Source: CAZUXE01 sp964624585
GTDB taxonomy: Bacteria > Hydrothermota > Tepidihabitantia > B3-TA06
Assembly (NCBI GenBank): GCA_964624585.1
Contig: CAZUXE010000029.1
Coordinates: 1-19,693, forward strand
Length of the DNA: 19,693 nt
Direction of reading: 5' to 3'
Each line of letters begins with the position of its first letter. Position 1 is the first letter of the stretch. This document shows, in pieces, positions 1 through 7,165 of the stretch. The notes beneath the pieces are model-generated. The model saw only the letters and a program-made list of their open reading frames with translations. It was not told the DNA's origin and searched no databases. Made by a program: the position numbers and the translations under genes.

Positions 1-12
1 TAATATACCTGT

Positions 13-59
13 GGAGTTTTGGTCTACAAAACTCCTGAACTCAAACCGAAGGTTTGAGT
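13..59. terminator. Two adjacent hairpins, possible end of an upstream transcript
   Basis: The first stem pairs GGAGTTTT (13-20) with AAAACTCC (28-35) across a 7-nt loop. The second pairs ACTCAAACC (39-47) with GGTTTGAGT (51-59) across a GAA triloop; on the minus strand this reads as a C(UUCG)G tetraloop hairpin. Neither is followed directly by a long T run; the second has only a TTTT a few bases downstream. They may end a transcript entering from the left or protect a 3' end. The function is inferred. Confidence 0.35.
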
Positions 60-60
60 A

Positions 61-93
61 ACTTTTGACTACTTTTTGATCAATTTTTGACTA
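61..93. repeat. Three tandem 11-bp units before the rpmA promoter
   Basis: Three consecutive 11-mers, acttttgacta (61-71), ctttttgatca (72-82) and atttttgacta (83-93), share the pattern (a/c)tttttga(c/t)(t/c)a. The 11-bp period is about one helical turn, so equivalent bases lie on one face of the DNA. They sit about 100 bp upstream of the rpmA -35 box, where an activator array or an A-tract UP-like element could act. Low-complexity AT drift is the alternative. Confidence 0.45.
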
Positions 94-195
94 ACTTATT
101 TTTAAGGCGAAATCTAGCATTGGCTGCTTAAAAAACTTAAACCTAAAATCTATCACAATTGAGTTGGTTTTGAGATGAGAAAAACTTAAAACAGT

Positions 196-223
196 TTGAC
201 ACGTGCCGAATATTCACTAAAAT
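196..223 (+). promoter_or_regulatory. Promoter for rpmA
   Basis: A perfect -35 box TTGACA (196-201) and a -10 TAAAAT (218-223, five of six matches) are separated by 16 bp. The predicted start lies near 230, giving a leader of about 36 nt that contains the strong Shine-Dalgarno AGGAGG (254-259). Confidence 0.65.
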
Positions 224-265
224 TACCATAAGTCTGTAGAAAATCACTTATTTAGGAGGAAATTT

Positions 266-535
266 ATGTCGCATAAAAAAGGCGGCGGTGTTGCAAAAAA
301 TAACCGCGATAGCTGTGGAAAAAGATTAGGTGTTAAAATTTACGGTTCCCAAAAGGTTAAAATTGGTCAGATAATTATACGTCAGCGTGGAACTAAAATT
401 ATGCCCGGAAAGAACGTCGGCAGAGGCAAAGACGATACCCTTTTTGCGCTTGCAGATGGTGTTGTTAAATTTGAGCATGTCTCAAAAAGCAAGAAACGTG
501 TGCTGGTTGTTCCTGCTGAGCTTTCTGCTAAGTAA
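266..535 (+). CDS. rpmA: 50S ribosomal protein L27
   Basis: L27 is a structural protein of the large ribosomal subunit, and its N-terminal tail reaches toward the peptidyl-transferase centre. The 89-residue length and the sequence are typical: a basic start (MSHKKGGGVAKNNRDS), the block around residues 18-30 (KRLGVKIYGSQ), and the family core IIRQRGTKIMPG-NVGRGKDDTLFAL. The N-terminus has no cleavable extension of the kind seen in Firmicutes L27, so the mature tail is probably made directly. AGGAGG lies 6 nt before the ATG. The usual partner rplU is not upstream; instead the gene has its own promoter, and a metallo-hydrolase gene follows 32 bp downstream, probably cotranscribed. Confidence 0.97.
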   Translation: MSHKKGGGVAKNNRDSCGKRLGVKIYGSQKVKIGQIIIRQRGTKIMPGKNVGRGKDDTLFALADGVVKFEHVSKSKKRVLVVPAELSAK

Positions 536-567
536 GGTCTTAAGTTATTCCTGAAAGAAGGGATGTT

Positions 568-1227
568 ATGAAAATCCAATGGATTGGACATGCGGCTTTT
601 CTGATAGAAACTTCAGATGGCCGAAAGCTTATAACCGATCCCTATGATTCCGGTTCTTACGATGGCGCAGTTGGTTACGAAGAAATAGACATTGCTGCAG
701 ATGTAGTAACCGTTAGTCATAATCATCCTGACCATGACGGGGTTGAGAACATGCTTGTTCCGCCTACTAAAGTGATTCGAACCCCTGAACCTGTTGAAGC
801 GGAAAGTTTTATAATTTCAGGGATGAATTCCTTCCACGACGAAAATAAAGGGGAAGATAGAGGTTCAAACATTATCTACGTTATCGAAGCTGAAGGTATA
901 CGTATATGTCATTTAGGTGATTTAGGGCATCTTTTATCCGATGATGAAGTGCTGAAACTTGGTCAAATTGACGTTTTGTTAATACCTGTAGGCGGTCATT
1001 TTACCATAGACGCAGTGCAGGCTACCGAATTGATAGAAAAAATTAAGCCTGCAATTGTTGTCCCTATGCATTACAAAACCTCTGTTTTGGGTTTTCCTAT
1101 TGCAGGAGTTGATGATTTTCTCAAGGGAAAGTCAAACGTGGTCATTGAAGATTCCACTTATATCGATATTAATGTTGATAGTTTACCTGAAGAAACTCAG
1201 GTTCGAGTTTTGAAACACGCCAAATAA
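568..1227 (+). CDS. Metallo-beta-lactamase-fold metal-dependent hydrolase (COG2220 / UPF0173-like)
   Basis: This is a 219-residue single-domain MBL-fold protein, predicted cytoplasmic, with no signal peptide. It opens with MKIQWIGHAAFLIET, the usual first strand of COG2220 enzymes. The metal motif HxHxDH is present as HNHPDH at residues 51-56. Further probable ligands are His90 (SFHDE), Asp118 (HLGDLGH) and a late His in VVPMHYKT. The family has mixed or unknown substrates (UlaG-like lactonases, phosphodiesterase-like members), so I give no specific reaction. An AAGGGA ribosome site precedes the ATG. It lies 32 bp after rpmA with no terminator between, so it probably shares the rpmA transcript. 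That pairing does not explain its role. Confidence 0.85.
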   Translation: MKIQWIGHAAFLIETSDGRKLITDPYDSGSYDGAVGYEEIDIAADVVTVSHNHPDHDGVENMLVPPTKVIRTPEPVEAESFIISGMNSFHDENKGEDRGSNIIYVIEAEGIRICHLGDLGHLLSDDEVLKLGQIDVLLIPVGGHFTIDAVQATELIEKIKPAIVVPMHYKTSVLGFPIAGVDDFLKGKSNVVIEDSTYIDINVDSLPEETQVRVLKHAK

Positions 1228-1388
1228 TTTTTTGTACTTACTTCACGGCATCTCTATTTCAGATATACTATTGTGGATATTATCCGTAAGCGATAGAACT
1301 ATCTAATTTATAGCATCATTCTTAGTTTTTGCTCTGCCGTTATCTCTTTGTCTTTCTATGGAGTCGCAACTACAAGTTGTATAAGTCG
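1228..1388. other. Convergent intergenic region, no gene seen
   Basis: This 161-bp stretch separates the plus-strand MBL hydrolase from the minus-strand DUF523 gene. I see only a weak hairpin, CAACT (1367-1371) with AGTTG (1375-1379). No strong terminator is visible for either converging transcript. Confidence 0.5.
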
Positions 1389-1790
1389 CTAGTATTGTTT
1401 CTTATGATAAGTGTCCACTACAACAACTTTTATCCCGCTGTTACGCAAAAGAGCAGTAGTTACACCTTGCTCTCCACAGGAAGGAGAGCGTGATTTGAAA
1501 ATTGCTTTTTTGCAGCCTGTAAGTAGGGCTATTTTCAAGGTCTCTTCAGCACCCTTGGTAAATATTTCAGTGAGATCCTTACCGTTTTCATTAATAACTC
1601 TATAATTCAGAGCGTTCCACGATACACTACTTTTCAATCGCGGTGTGGAAAGTCCGGCCAATTGTTCAGGGCAGACTGGAATAAGGCACTCTTTTTTTTG
1701 TATAAGCTGCTTTATCTCTAAAGGTATTTCTCGTTCAGCAGAATCGTATCGACATCTTATGCCTAAAAGACAGGCAGAAATTAGTTTCAA
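1389..1790 (-). CDS. DUF523 family protein, TTG start
   Basis: This small cytosolic protein belongs to the uncharacterised DUF523 family. Three family motifs are present: an N-terminal SACLLGIRCRYD, a central PVCPEQLAGLSTPR, and a C-terminal SRSPSCG. The cysteines in these motifs suggest a metal or redox site, but no reaction is established to my knowledge. I place the start at TTG (1788-1790), giving 133 residues beginning MKLISACLLG, which matches how family members begin. GAGGG just upstream overlaps the M23 stop codon and provides a ribosome site. An ATG at 1853 would add 21 residues inside the M23 gene and looks artificial. It is the last gene of the aspS, M23, DUF523 operon, probably translationally coupled to the M23 gene. 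Confidence 0.8.
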   Translation of the reverse strand: MKLISACLLGIRCRYDSAEREIPLEIKQLIQKKECLIPVCPEQLAGLSTPRLKSSVSWNALNYRVINENGKDLTEIFTKGAEETLKIALLTGCKKAIFKSRSPSCGEQGVTTALLRNSGIKVVVVDTYHKKQY

Positions 1791-1797
1791 CAGACCC

Positions 1798-2820
1798 TCA
1801 TTTTTTGGCAGGAGGTTTAAATTTGAAATATGGTTCTGGATTAACCGGAACACCGTTAATTCTTACTTCGTAATGTAGGTGTGGACCGGTAGTGCGTCCG
1901 GTATTTCCTACATAGCCAATAACATCGTCACGCTCAACCCTGTCGCCTGTTTCAACGTCGTAGCGGGAAAGATGAGCGTAAACGGTATTGAACTCGTTTC
2001 CATGATCTATTATGATCATTTTTCCGTAAGCGCCCACATAGCCCTTAAAAATGACGACTCCTTCTCCTGTTGAGAAAACCGGTGTGCCTATAATATTGGC
2101 TATATCTATACCTGCATGGAACCTGGAATTGCGTGGGCCGAATCTAGAAGTTATTTGTCCGTCTGTGGGCATTCCCATAGGACGGTCTGTTATTAAGGTC
2201 GCTTTTTTCTCAAGGAAGTTACGCAACCCTCTCAAGTCAGTTCTTTTTTCCCTTAGTCTGACGCTTAAAGCGGTTGCTCCTGAATCAAGGTTTGCTTTTA
2301 AGGAATCGGGAGAAGCTTTTAGTAAGCCTTCAAGATATGGCTCAATTTCAATTTGTGGGCCGCCTGTTCCCTGTTGAGTGGATTTAGTCTTGTCATCGGT
2401 ATTTAATTTTCTGGCATCTTCCTTTGATAACTTGTAGCCTGCAAGAATTTTCAAATCGGTAACAAAATTTTCAAGACGCTCAAATTCGTCTTGAACTTCG
2501 GCAAGGTGCCTTGCGTGCTGAACTCTTTCCGTTTCAATTTCGTTTAGCAGGCTGTCTTTTGAAAATTGTATAGCATCGCGCTGCGTAATTAACGACTTTG
2601 TGCGATCATGTAGCTCTTTATTTTCCTGTTGTATGGGACCGGCTACACGTCTTAGTTGAACAAGTTCATGGGCGTAGAAAATCATTCTTACGAATCCTGC
2701 GAAGAGTAGAGTCAAAGTTGTATATAGTATAATATTTAAGACTCGTTTAGACACGAATATACGCTTTGGTTGTTTAGTGCCTTCAGGGATTATAACGATT
2801 GTATGATCGTGTCTAATCAT
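1798..2820 (-). CDS. Membrane-anchored M23 family murein endopeptidase
   Basis: This 340-residue protein resembles the MepM/NlpD-type M23 group. A short cytoplasmic N-terminus is followed by one membrane segment (about 26-48). A coiled coil rich in Glu, Arg and Leu (about 50-135) and a linker lead to the C-terminal LytM domain. The zinc ligands are visible: His235 and Asp239 in HAGID, and His316 in the PHLHYE motif (His314-x-His316). His283 in YAHL is the expected catalytic histidine. The catalytic set is complete, so an active peptidoglycan cross-link hydrolase is likely; coiled-coil M23 proteins can also act as amidase activators. An AGGAGA site precedes the ATG, which lies 9 bp after the aspS stop. 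Confidence 0.9.
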   Translation of the reverse strand: MIRHDHTIVIIPEGTKQPKRIFVSKRVLNIILYTTLTLLFAGFVRMIFYAHELVQLRRVAGPIQQENKELHDRTKSLITQRDAIQFSKDSLLNEIETERVQHARHLAEVQDEFERLENFVTDLKILAGYKLSKEDARKLNTDDKTKSTQQGTGGPQIEIEPYLEGLLKASPDSLKANLDSGATALSVRLREKRTDLRGLRNFLEKKATLITDRPMGMPTDGQITSRFGPRNSRFHAGIDIANIIGTPVFSTGEGVVIFKGYVGAYGKMIIIDHGNEFNTVYAHLSRYDVETGDRVERDDVIGYVGNTGRTTGPHLHYEVRINGVPVNPEPYFKFKPPAKK

Positions 2821-2829
2821 GTGCTTCTC

Positions 2830-4551
2830 CTATTTTTCGTTGGGCTTCTGTATTTTTATGCCCAATTCCTTTAATTGAAACTCACTAACCTCTGCAGGTT
2901 GACCTTCCATAAGGCCTTGTCCTGAGGTTGTTTTTGGGAAAGCAATAACATCACGAATGCTTTCAAGACCTGCAAAAACCGCAACTATTCTATCGAACCC
3001 CATGCCTATACCTGCGTGAGGCGGTGCGCCTGAATCAAGCGCATTAAGGAAAAAATCAAAATGAACCGGGTCGATACCTGCAATCCGAAGTAATTTTTCC
3101 TGTAGGTCTCTTAAATGACATCTCACAGAGCCGGAACCAAGTTCAACTCCATTGAGAACCATATCAAAAAGCCTACCCTTGACCTTTAAGGGGTCAGAAT
3201 CAAGAAACTCAAGATGTTGTTTTTGAGGCATGGTAAATATATGATGGGCGGGGACAATTTTACCGCTGTCTTCATCTTCTTCAAATAGAGGGAAATCGGT
3301 AATCCATACTGGTTTCATATCATTTTCATTAATTAGTTCCATTTTTTTACCGCATAGCTGTCTTAGTTTTCCCATTGCCTTGTCTAGATTGGCAATATTT
3401 GTTCCGGCCAAACCTAAACAAAGACATCCATCCTGTAACTCATTAATATTCATAAACTTAGATAATGGCCCCGACATTTGCTCACCAGTCCTCTTAACCC
3501 ATGCTAGACCGGGGAAACCAAAGGTTTTAACCTCATCTGCCAGAGAATCAATGTCTTTTCTGCTCCATGCCGCTCCGCCTGCGAGTTTAAGGAAGCGAAC
3601 TACTCCATCTTTGGCGACTATGGATGCGAATATCTTAAATTCCGAATTGCGGAAGCGGTCTGTAACTGTCTGTAATTCAAGTGGGTTACGAAGATCGGGT
3701 TTGTCAGAACCGAAACGCTGGATTGCTTCATCATAGGTCATTCTGGGAAATGGGATATCAAGGTAAATACCTTTACTTTCTTTTGCCCATAGGTGAAACA
3801 GGCCTTCAACAAGTGTTTGGATATCCTTTTCTTCAACAAATGATGCTTCGATATCAACCTGAGTATGTTCGGGTTGACGATCAGCCCTAAGGTCTTCATC
3901 CCTTAAGCATCGTCCCCACTGGAAGTATTTGTCAATTCCTGAAACCATAAGAATTTGTTTGTAAAGCTGAGGCGATTGCGGTAGGGCGTAGAACTTGCCT
4001 TTCATATTTCGGGAAGCTACAAGGAAATCCCTTGCGCCTTCAGGTGTGGATTTTGCAAGCAGTGGGGTTTCTATCTCCCAGTATCCTTTTTCGGAAAGAT
4101 AGTTGCGTCCTAGTTGCATCATACGGTGACGCAACCTCAGATGAGCTGTCATTACAGGACGTCTTAAGTCAAGATAACGGTACTTGAGCCTAGTTTCTTC
4201 AGCAGGAAGAAGTTCCTCTCTTTCCACGCTAAAAGGTAGCTCTTTTGTTTTGTTGAGAACAACAATCTTTTGAGCTTTGATTTCTACAGCGCCAGATGTC
4301 AACCTGTCGTCCTTCTGGTCGGGCGGACGGGCGCTAACCTTACCTATAATTTCTACAACGTCTTCGTTATGCAGACGGCTTGCTTCTTCAGCATCATCAG
4401 GGTCTATAACAACCTGTACCAAACCGCTTCTGTCACGGAGGTGTATGAAGATGACCCCGCCTAAATTTCTTAACCTGTGAACCCAGCCGCAAAGCCGGAC
4501 AGATTCATTAACCTGTTCAAGGGTTAGTTTTCCACAAAAATAGCGTTCCAT
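2830..4551 (-). CDS. aspS: Aspartyl-tRNA synthetase
   Basis: This cytosolic class IIb synthetase charges tRNA-Asp with aspartate. At 573 residues it has the full bacterial architecture: an N-terminal OB-fold anticodon-binding domain (about 1-105, CGWVHRLRNLGG), the catalytic domain with class II motif 2 around FQWGRCLRDEDLRADRQPEHTQ, a GAD insertion in the middle, and motif 3 GIGMGFDRIVA. The signature DVIAFPKTTSGQ is near the end. Residue 30 is Leu, where nondiscriminating enzymes such as that of Pseudomonas aeruginosa have His, so a discriminating enzyme is more likely. There is no Shine-Dalgarno before the ATG, and the predicted transcription start falls on the ATG. It is first in an operon with M23 and DUF523 genes. 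Confidence 0.97.
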   Translation of the reverse strand: MERYFCGKLTLEQVNESVRLCGWVHRLRNLGGVIFIHLRDRSGLVQVVIDPDDAEEASRLHNEDVVEIIGKVSARPPDQKDDRLTSGAVEIKAQKIVVLNKTKELPFSVEREELLPAEETRLKYRYLDLRRPVMTAHLRLRHRMMQLGRNYLSEKGYWEIETPLLAKSTPEGARDFLVASRNMKGKFYALPQSPQLYKQILMVSGIDKYFQWGRCLRDEDLRADRQPEHTQVDIEASFVEEKDIQTLVEGLFHLWAKESKGIYLDIPFPRMTYDEAIQRFGSDKPDLRNPLELQTVTDRFRNSEFKIFASIVAKDGVVRFLKLAGGAAWSRKDIDSLADEVKTFGFPGLAWVKRTGEQMSGPLSKFMNINELQDGCLCLGLAGTNIANLDKAMGKLRQLCGKKMELINENDMKPVWITDFPLFEEDEDSGKIVPAHHIFTMPQKQHLEFLDSDPLKVKGRLFDMVLNGVELGSGSVRCHLRDLQEKLLRIAGIDPVHFDFFLNALDSGAPPHAGIGMGFDRIVAVFAGLESIRDVIAFPKTTSGQGLMEGQPAEVSEFQLKELGIKIQKPNEK

Positions 4552-4557
4552 TATAAG

Positions 4558-4585
4558 ATTCTACCGCATAGGCTTTGCTTGTCAA
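4558..4585 (-). promoter_or_regulatory. aspS promoter placing +1 at the ATG
   Basis: On the minus strand TTGACA (4585-4580) is followed after 16 bp by TAGAAT (4563-4558). Counting the last -10 base as -7 puts +1 at 4551, the A of the aspS ATG. No Shine-Dalgarno sequence lies in the intervening bases. Confidence 0.65.
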
Positions 4586-4868
4586 CTTTGTATCTTTCGG
4601 AAAAATCCCTTTGTGGGGCGGGAAAGGGCATTCTGTCCCCACCAACTCACAACTGTAAATCCCCATAAAAGCCTCTTCCTCAAAATTCCTATTCTCATAT
4701 TATATACATCAATCTTCATTAAGCATTAAGTTGTTGAGTACACTGAATCAAAGCAGCTTTAAGAAAATCATGAAGTCAATATCAATCCTGAGAATAATTG
4801 TTAGTCGTGTGTGCAGACGCTCCGTAAGTTATAATTTTACGTAAATGTAAATTTCTAGAGAGTAACTA
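4586..4868. other. Intergenic stretch between CPBP gene and aspS promoter
   Basis: This A/T-rich stretch carries no recognisable gene on either strand. It holds a probable terminator at 4601-4642 and a weak inverted repeat, CGTAA (4823-4827) with TTACG (4837-4841), just after the CPBP stop codon. I see no tRNA or riboswitch signature. Confidence 0.5.
4601..4642 (-). terminator. Putative terminator of the CPBP transcript
   Basis: Read on the minus strand, CCCTTT (4628-4623) pairs with AAAGGG (4612-4607) and is followed at once by ATTTTT (4606-4601), a short Rho-independent layout. An overlapping alternative stem, GTGGGG with CCCCAC (4613-4618 and 4637-4642), would compete with it. It sits just upstream of the aspS promoter, where insulation would be expected. 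Confidence 0.45.
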
Positions 4869-5660
4869 TTAGCCAAACCCGCCCTTAGAAATAATTCCCA
4901 TTATATCCATTGATAGAGCTACACCCCAGTGAAGAAGCACTCCAGGTAGAAAGCTACGTGTTCTCAAAGCCAGCCAACCTAGTGCAATAGCGGCAATGAA
5001 GGAACCGTAGGCTTCGAATTCAGGCTTTCCTACATGAAGCAAAGCAAAGGGAATAGCTGTTGCAAGTATTGCCCAGTTACCCATTTTTCCCTCAAGTCCA
5101 AACAAAAGAAAGCCGCGATTGATGAATTCCCAGCCGAACATATGAATAAGAAGCGCTGCTTCCCATAGTAAAAACAGATTGAGACTTTTGCCGGCACTAG
5201 AAAACAATGGATATGTACTTATGAAGTTTTTTTGAACCCCCTTAAGAAATGGCAAGGGTAGAACGGTAACTGCAATGACTAGGGCTAACATAAACGCAAA
5301 GAAAATTAAGGTGTCGCGCCACCCCTTCCACCTTCCTATTTTGAAACCGTAGTCCCTAAAACGGTATTGCGGGAAAGGTTCCTTTGTTTTGGGAAAAACA
5401 GAAGAAAGTAACCTTAATATCAATACGGCTAAAATTGGAATAAGCATAAACCATAGGCCGTCTATCGCCATTTTTTCAGGGAATCGATATTGCGGTTCAA
5501 GAAAACTCGTTCGGAACATTGCGTAATGATAGCGGGGAAATATAAGAACAAAACTGTAAATTGCACATACCAGTAGAGGTGTTGCCGGAGAAAGCAGTTT
5601 TTTTAACTCTAACCAGTAGTATTTAAGAAATCCTTGCGATGAGTCTATATTCTTATTCAA
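4869..5660 (-). CDS. CPBP (CAAX protease/bacteriocin-processing) family intramembrane protease
   Basis: This 263-residue polytopic membrane protein has hydrophobic segments near 26-42, 68-88, 115-136, 162-176, 196-210 and 218-231. The Abi/CPBP motifs are partly conserved. Motif 1 reads W-E-F-I-N-R (Glu178, Arg182), so the first of the usual two glutamates is Trp177. Motif 2 is FALLH (205-209). The last motif has His244 in LLHWGV, without the usual following Asn. These residues place a glutamate-type active site in the membrane core. The substrate is unknown; relatives process prenylated proteins or bacteriocins or act in stress tolerance. The start is TTG at 5660, with AAGGGG about 8 nt upstream. 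No clear promoter is visible. Confidence 0.75.
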   Translation of the reverse strand: MNKNIDSSQGFLKYYWLELKKLLSPATPLLVCAIYSFVLIFPRYHYAMFRTSFLEPQYRFPEKMAIDGLWFMLIPILAVLILRLLSSVFPKTKEPFPQYRFRDYGFKIGRWKGWRDTLIFFAFMLALVIAVTVLPLPFLKGVQKNFISTYPLFSSAGKSLNLFLLWEAALLIHMFGWEFINRGFLLFGLEGKMGNWAILATAIPFALLHVGKPEFEAYGSFIAAIALGWLALRTRSFLPGVLLHWGVALSMDIMGIISKGGFG

Positions 5661-5813
5661 AAGTTATTCCCCTTTTGATTTTTGGAAACGCTAGTTCTAC
5701 TGGCACGTTTTTCCTCAACAAAGATTCTCAATCGAAGATAAAATCAAAATCGAATACCATGTTTCAACCACTACAGAATGTGTCAAGAGAAGCCTTTAAG
5801 TATAATCTAGAGC

Positions 5814-6980
5814 TTAGAATATACGATAAGAGATAGTACTTGAAACTTCTGCCGACAATCCTGAAGCCTGCGTTGAGTGATTGATGGTCAAGGTGTTGGA
5901 TATAATAAGGTGTTCAACAACTACAATTGATAAGGTTCCAGTTAACTGGTTATTAAGAACTATTTTGTAATCCTCATTTTCCTGAATTTTGGTTCTATCC
6001 AAATTTAGTTGATATGTACCCATTAAGTCTATGTTTGAGTTAATTTCGTAGAGAAGAGAGAGTAGTAAGCTTGAGTAGAGTTCTTTTCCTAATTTACCGC
6101 CTGTAAACGGTATACGTATGTTCGATTTTTCAACAAGCTGGGCGCGGTTACCAAGAGGGCGAGCGTAGTCAAACCCTAAAGTTGCAAAAGCTGCCCTGCC
6201 GGTTGCTTTATAGGCAGGGAAAAGGTCGTAGCCTACACCAAGGTAGCCTTCATAGCCATAGTAACGTGGAGAAATGTATTCATCCAGAACGTCTTTGATG
6301 ATTAGAGACCCATCGCTTCCCAATGTGCTGTTATGCAGTAAGCTGGATTCTTTTAAGATTCGCTCAAGGGCAGAGTAGTATTCTTTTTCCCAATAGTAGT
6401 GTTTTTCCTTGTACTCGTTTCGTTTTTCCACAGATAGCTCTTGGGCAAAGCGCATAAGCATACCTGTTGATAAACTGTCAATTAATACGCCCCTACCAAG
6501 CATCTCCTCTTCAATTCTTAAGGCTCTGGCTAAAGGGGTTGCGCTGGTGAACTTTCCAAAACCTATACCTATTGTTGCACGTGTAGCAGGATAATCATAG
6601 TTTGTTAGGGCATCGCCGTCCAGTTTTGCAAATCCGAATAAATTCTTGCCCGATAACAAATATTTGTTATATTTAGCTCCCCACTTTATTTGATAAGTTA
6701 GCCTTTTTGCAGCAGTATCTGCGGTATCTACAACAAAATTACCGCTAAGGTTACCGTTAAAACTAATATTGTAGCTTGATGGCGAAGTTGCTTGAAAACG
6801 CTCAAAATTTAATGAAAGATTTCCGAAATGTGAAACAACTTTTCCTTCGGTCATTCCTAAGTGGTAATTAAAACCGGTTAAAAAAACCTGGGCGTTGCTT
6901 CTATCGGCCTTGTATTCGGTTAAATCAACAGCTAGAAGCGTTATTGGAATTAACCCAATAATAACAAGCAGTTTTTTCAT
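5814..6980 (-). CDS. Putative outer-membrane beta-barrel protein
   Basis: I do not recognise this 388-residue protein as a named family. It has a typical signal peptide (MKKLLVIIGLIPITLLAVDL) with probable cleavage near residues 17-20. Much of the mature chain shows alternating polar/hydrophobic strands with Gly and Tyr/Phe (for example GYEGYLGVGYDLFPAY, RAAFATLGFDYARPLG, TGTLSIVVVEHLIIS). The chain ends in Tyr-Arg-Ile-Phe, the C-terminal aromatic expected for BAM recognition. A helical, charged stretch near 175-215 (about VEKRNEYKEKHYYWEKEYY) interrupts the strands and could be a plug or periplasmic loop. AGGAGG (6990-6985) lies 4 nt before the ATG, behind a perfect-consensus promoter. Confidence 0.65.
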   Translation of the reverse strand: MKKLLVIIGLIPITLLAVDLTEYKADRSNAQVFLTGFNYHLGMTEGKVVSHFGNLSLNFERFQATSPSSYNISFNGNLSGNFVVDTADTAAKRLTYQIKWGAKYNKYLLSGKNLFGFAKLDGDALTNYDYPATRATIGIGFGKFTSATPLARALRIEEEMLGRGVLIDSLSTGMLMRFAQELSVEKRNEYKEKHYYWEKEYYSALERILKESSLLHNSTLGSDGSLIIKDVLDEYISPRYYGYEGYLGVGYDLFPAYKATGRAAFATLGFDYARPLGNRAQLVEKSNIRIPFTGGKLGKELYSSLLLSLLYEINSNIDLMGTYQLNLDRTKIQENEDYKIVLNNQLTGTLSIVVVEHLIISNTLTINHSTQASGLSAEVSSTISYRIF

Positions 6981-7006
6981 TAATCCTCCTAATATCGTTA
7001 AACAAG

Positions 7007-7035
7007 ATTATACAAACTTGCCTTACATGTGTCAA
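7007..7035 (-). promoter_or_regulatory. Perfect-consensus promoter of the beta-barrel gene
   Basis: On the minus strand TTGACA (7035-7030) and TATAAT (7012-7007) are separated by exactly 17 bp, an ideal sigma-70 promoter. The predicted +1 is about 7000, giving a leader of about 20 nt that contains AGGAGG. High expression is expected unless repressed. Confidence 0.8.
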
Positions 7036-7044
7036 CTTAACTAT

Positions 7045-7078
7045 CCAAATATCCGATTTGGGTTTAGGAGTTTACTCC
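7045..7078. promoter_or_regulatory. Two inverted repeats in the divergent promoter region
   Basis: CCAAAT (7045-7050) pairs with ATTTGG (7056-7061) around 5 nt. GGAGT (7067-7071) pairs with ACTCC (7074-7078) almost without a loop. They lie just upstream of the -35 box of the minus-strand barrel gene and before the plus-strand M23 promoter, so operator sites are possible. No regulator gene is adjacent. Confidence 0.3.
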
Positions 7079-7130
7079 ACATCGTTGCTTTGGGGTGCGG
7101 TACGAACTTCACGAGTGGGTAGGTAGATAG

Positions 7131-7158
7131 TTGACTTGTAAATTCTTAGGAGTACAAT
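7131..7158 (+). promoter_or_regulatory. M23-capA promoter, leaderless layout
   Basis: TTGACT (7131-7136) and TACAAT (7153-7158) are separated by 16 bp. The expected +1 is 7165, one base before the ATG at 7166. An AGGAG (7148-7152) sits inside the promoter spacer, 13 nt from the ATG. It is too far for a good ribosome site and would not be transcribed from this start. Confidence 0.55.
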
Positions 7159-7165
7159 TCCCGCA

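Larger units (their letters stand above)
1..265. other. AT-rich intergenic leader upstream of rpmA
   Basis: I see no coding frame here. In particular there is no C-terminus of ribosomal protein L21, whose gene (rplU) usually sits just upstream of rpmA. The stretch holds two adjacent hairpins (13-35 and 39-59), three tandem 11-bp units (61-93), and a promoter (196-223) feeding rpmA. The rest is A/T-rich sequence without recognisable signals. Confidence 0.6.

Noticed and set aside
1791..1853. Longer DUF523 start at ATG 1853
   Set aside because: The extra 21 residues lie inside the M23 gene and are not like family N-termini; TTG at 1790 with GAGGG fits better.
4823..4844. Inverted repeat with palindrome TTACGTAA after the CPBP gene, as terminator
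   Set aside because: The stem is only 5 AT-rich bp and lacks a U run; the structure at 4601-4642 is a better candidate.
5781..5786. TTGACA on the minus strand as a promoter of the CPBP gene
   Set aside because: No acceptable -10 box at normal spacing; a weak TTGAAA downstream is no better.
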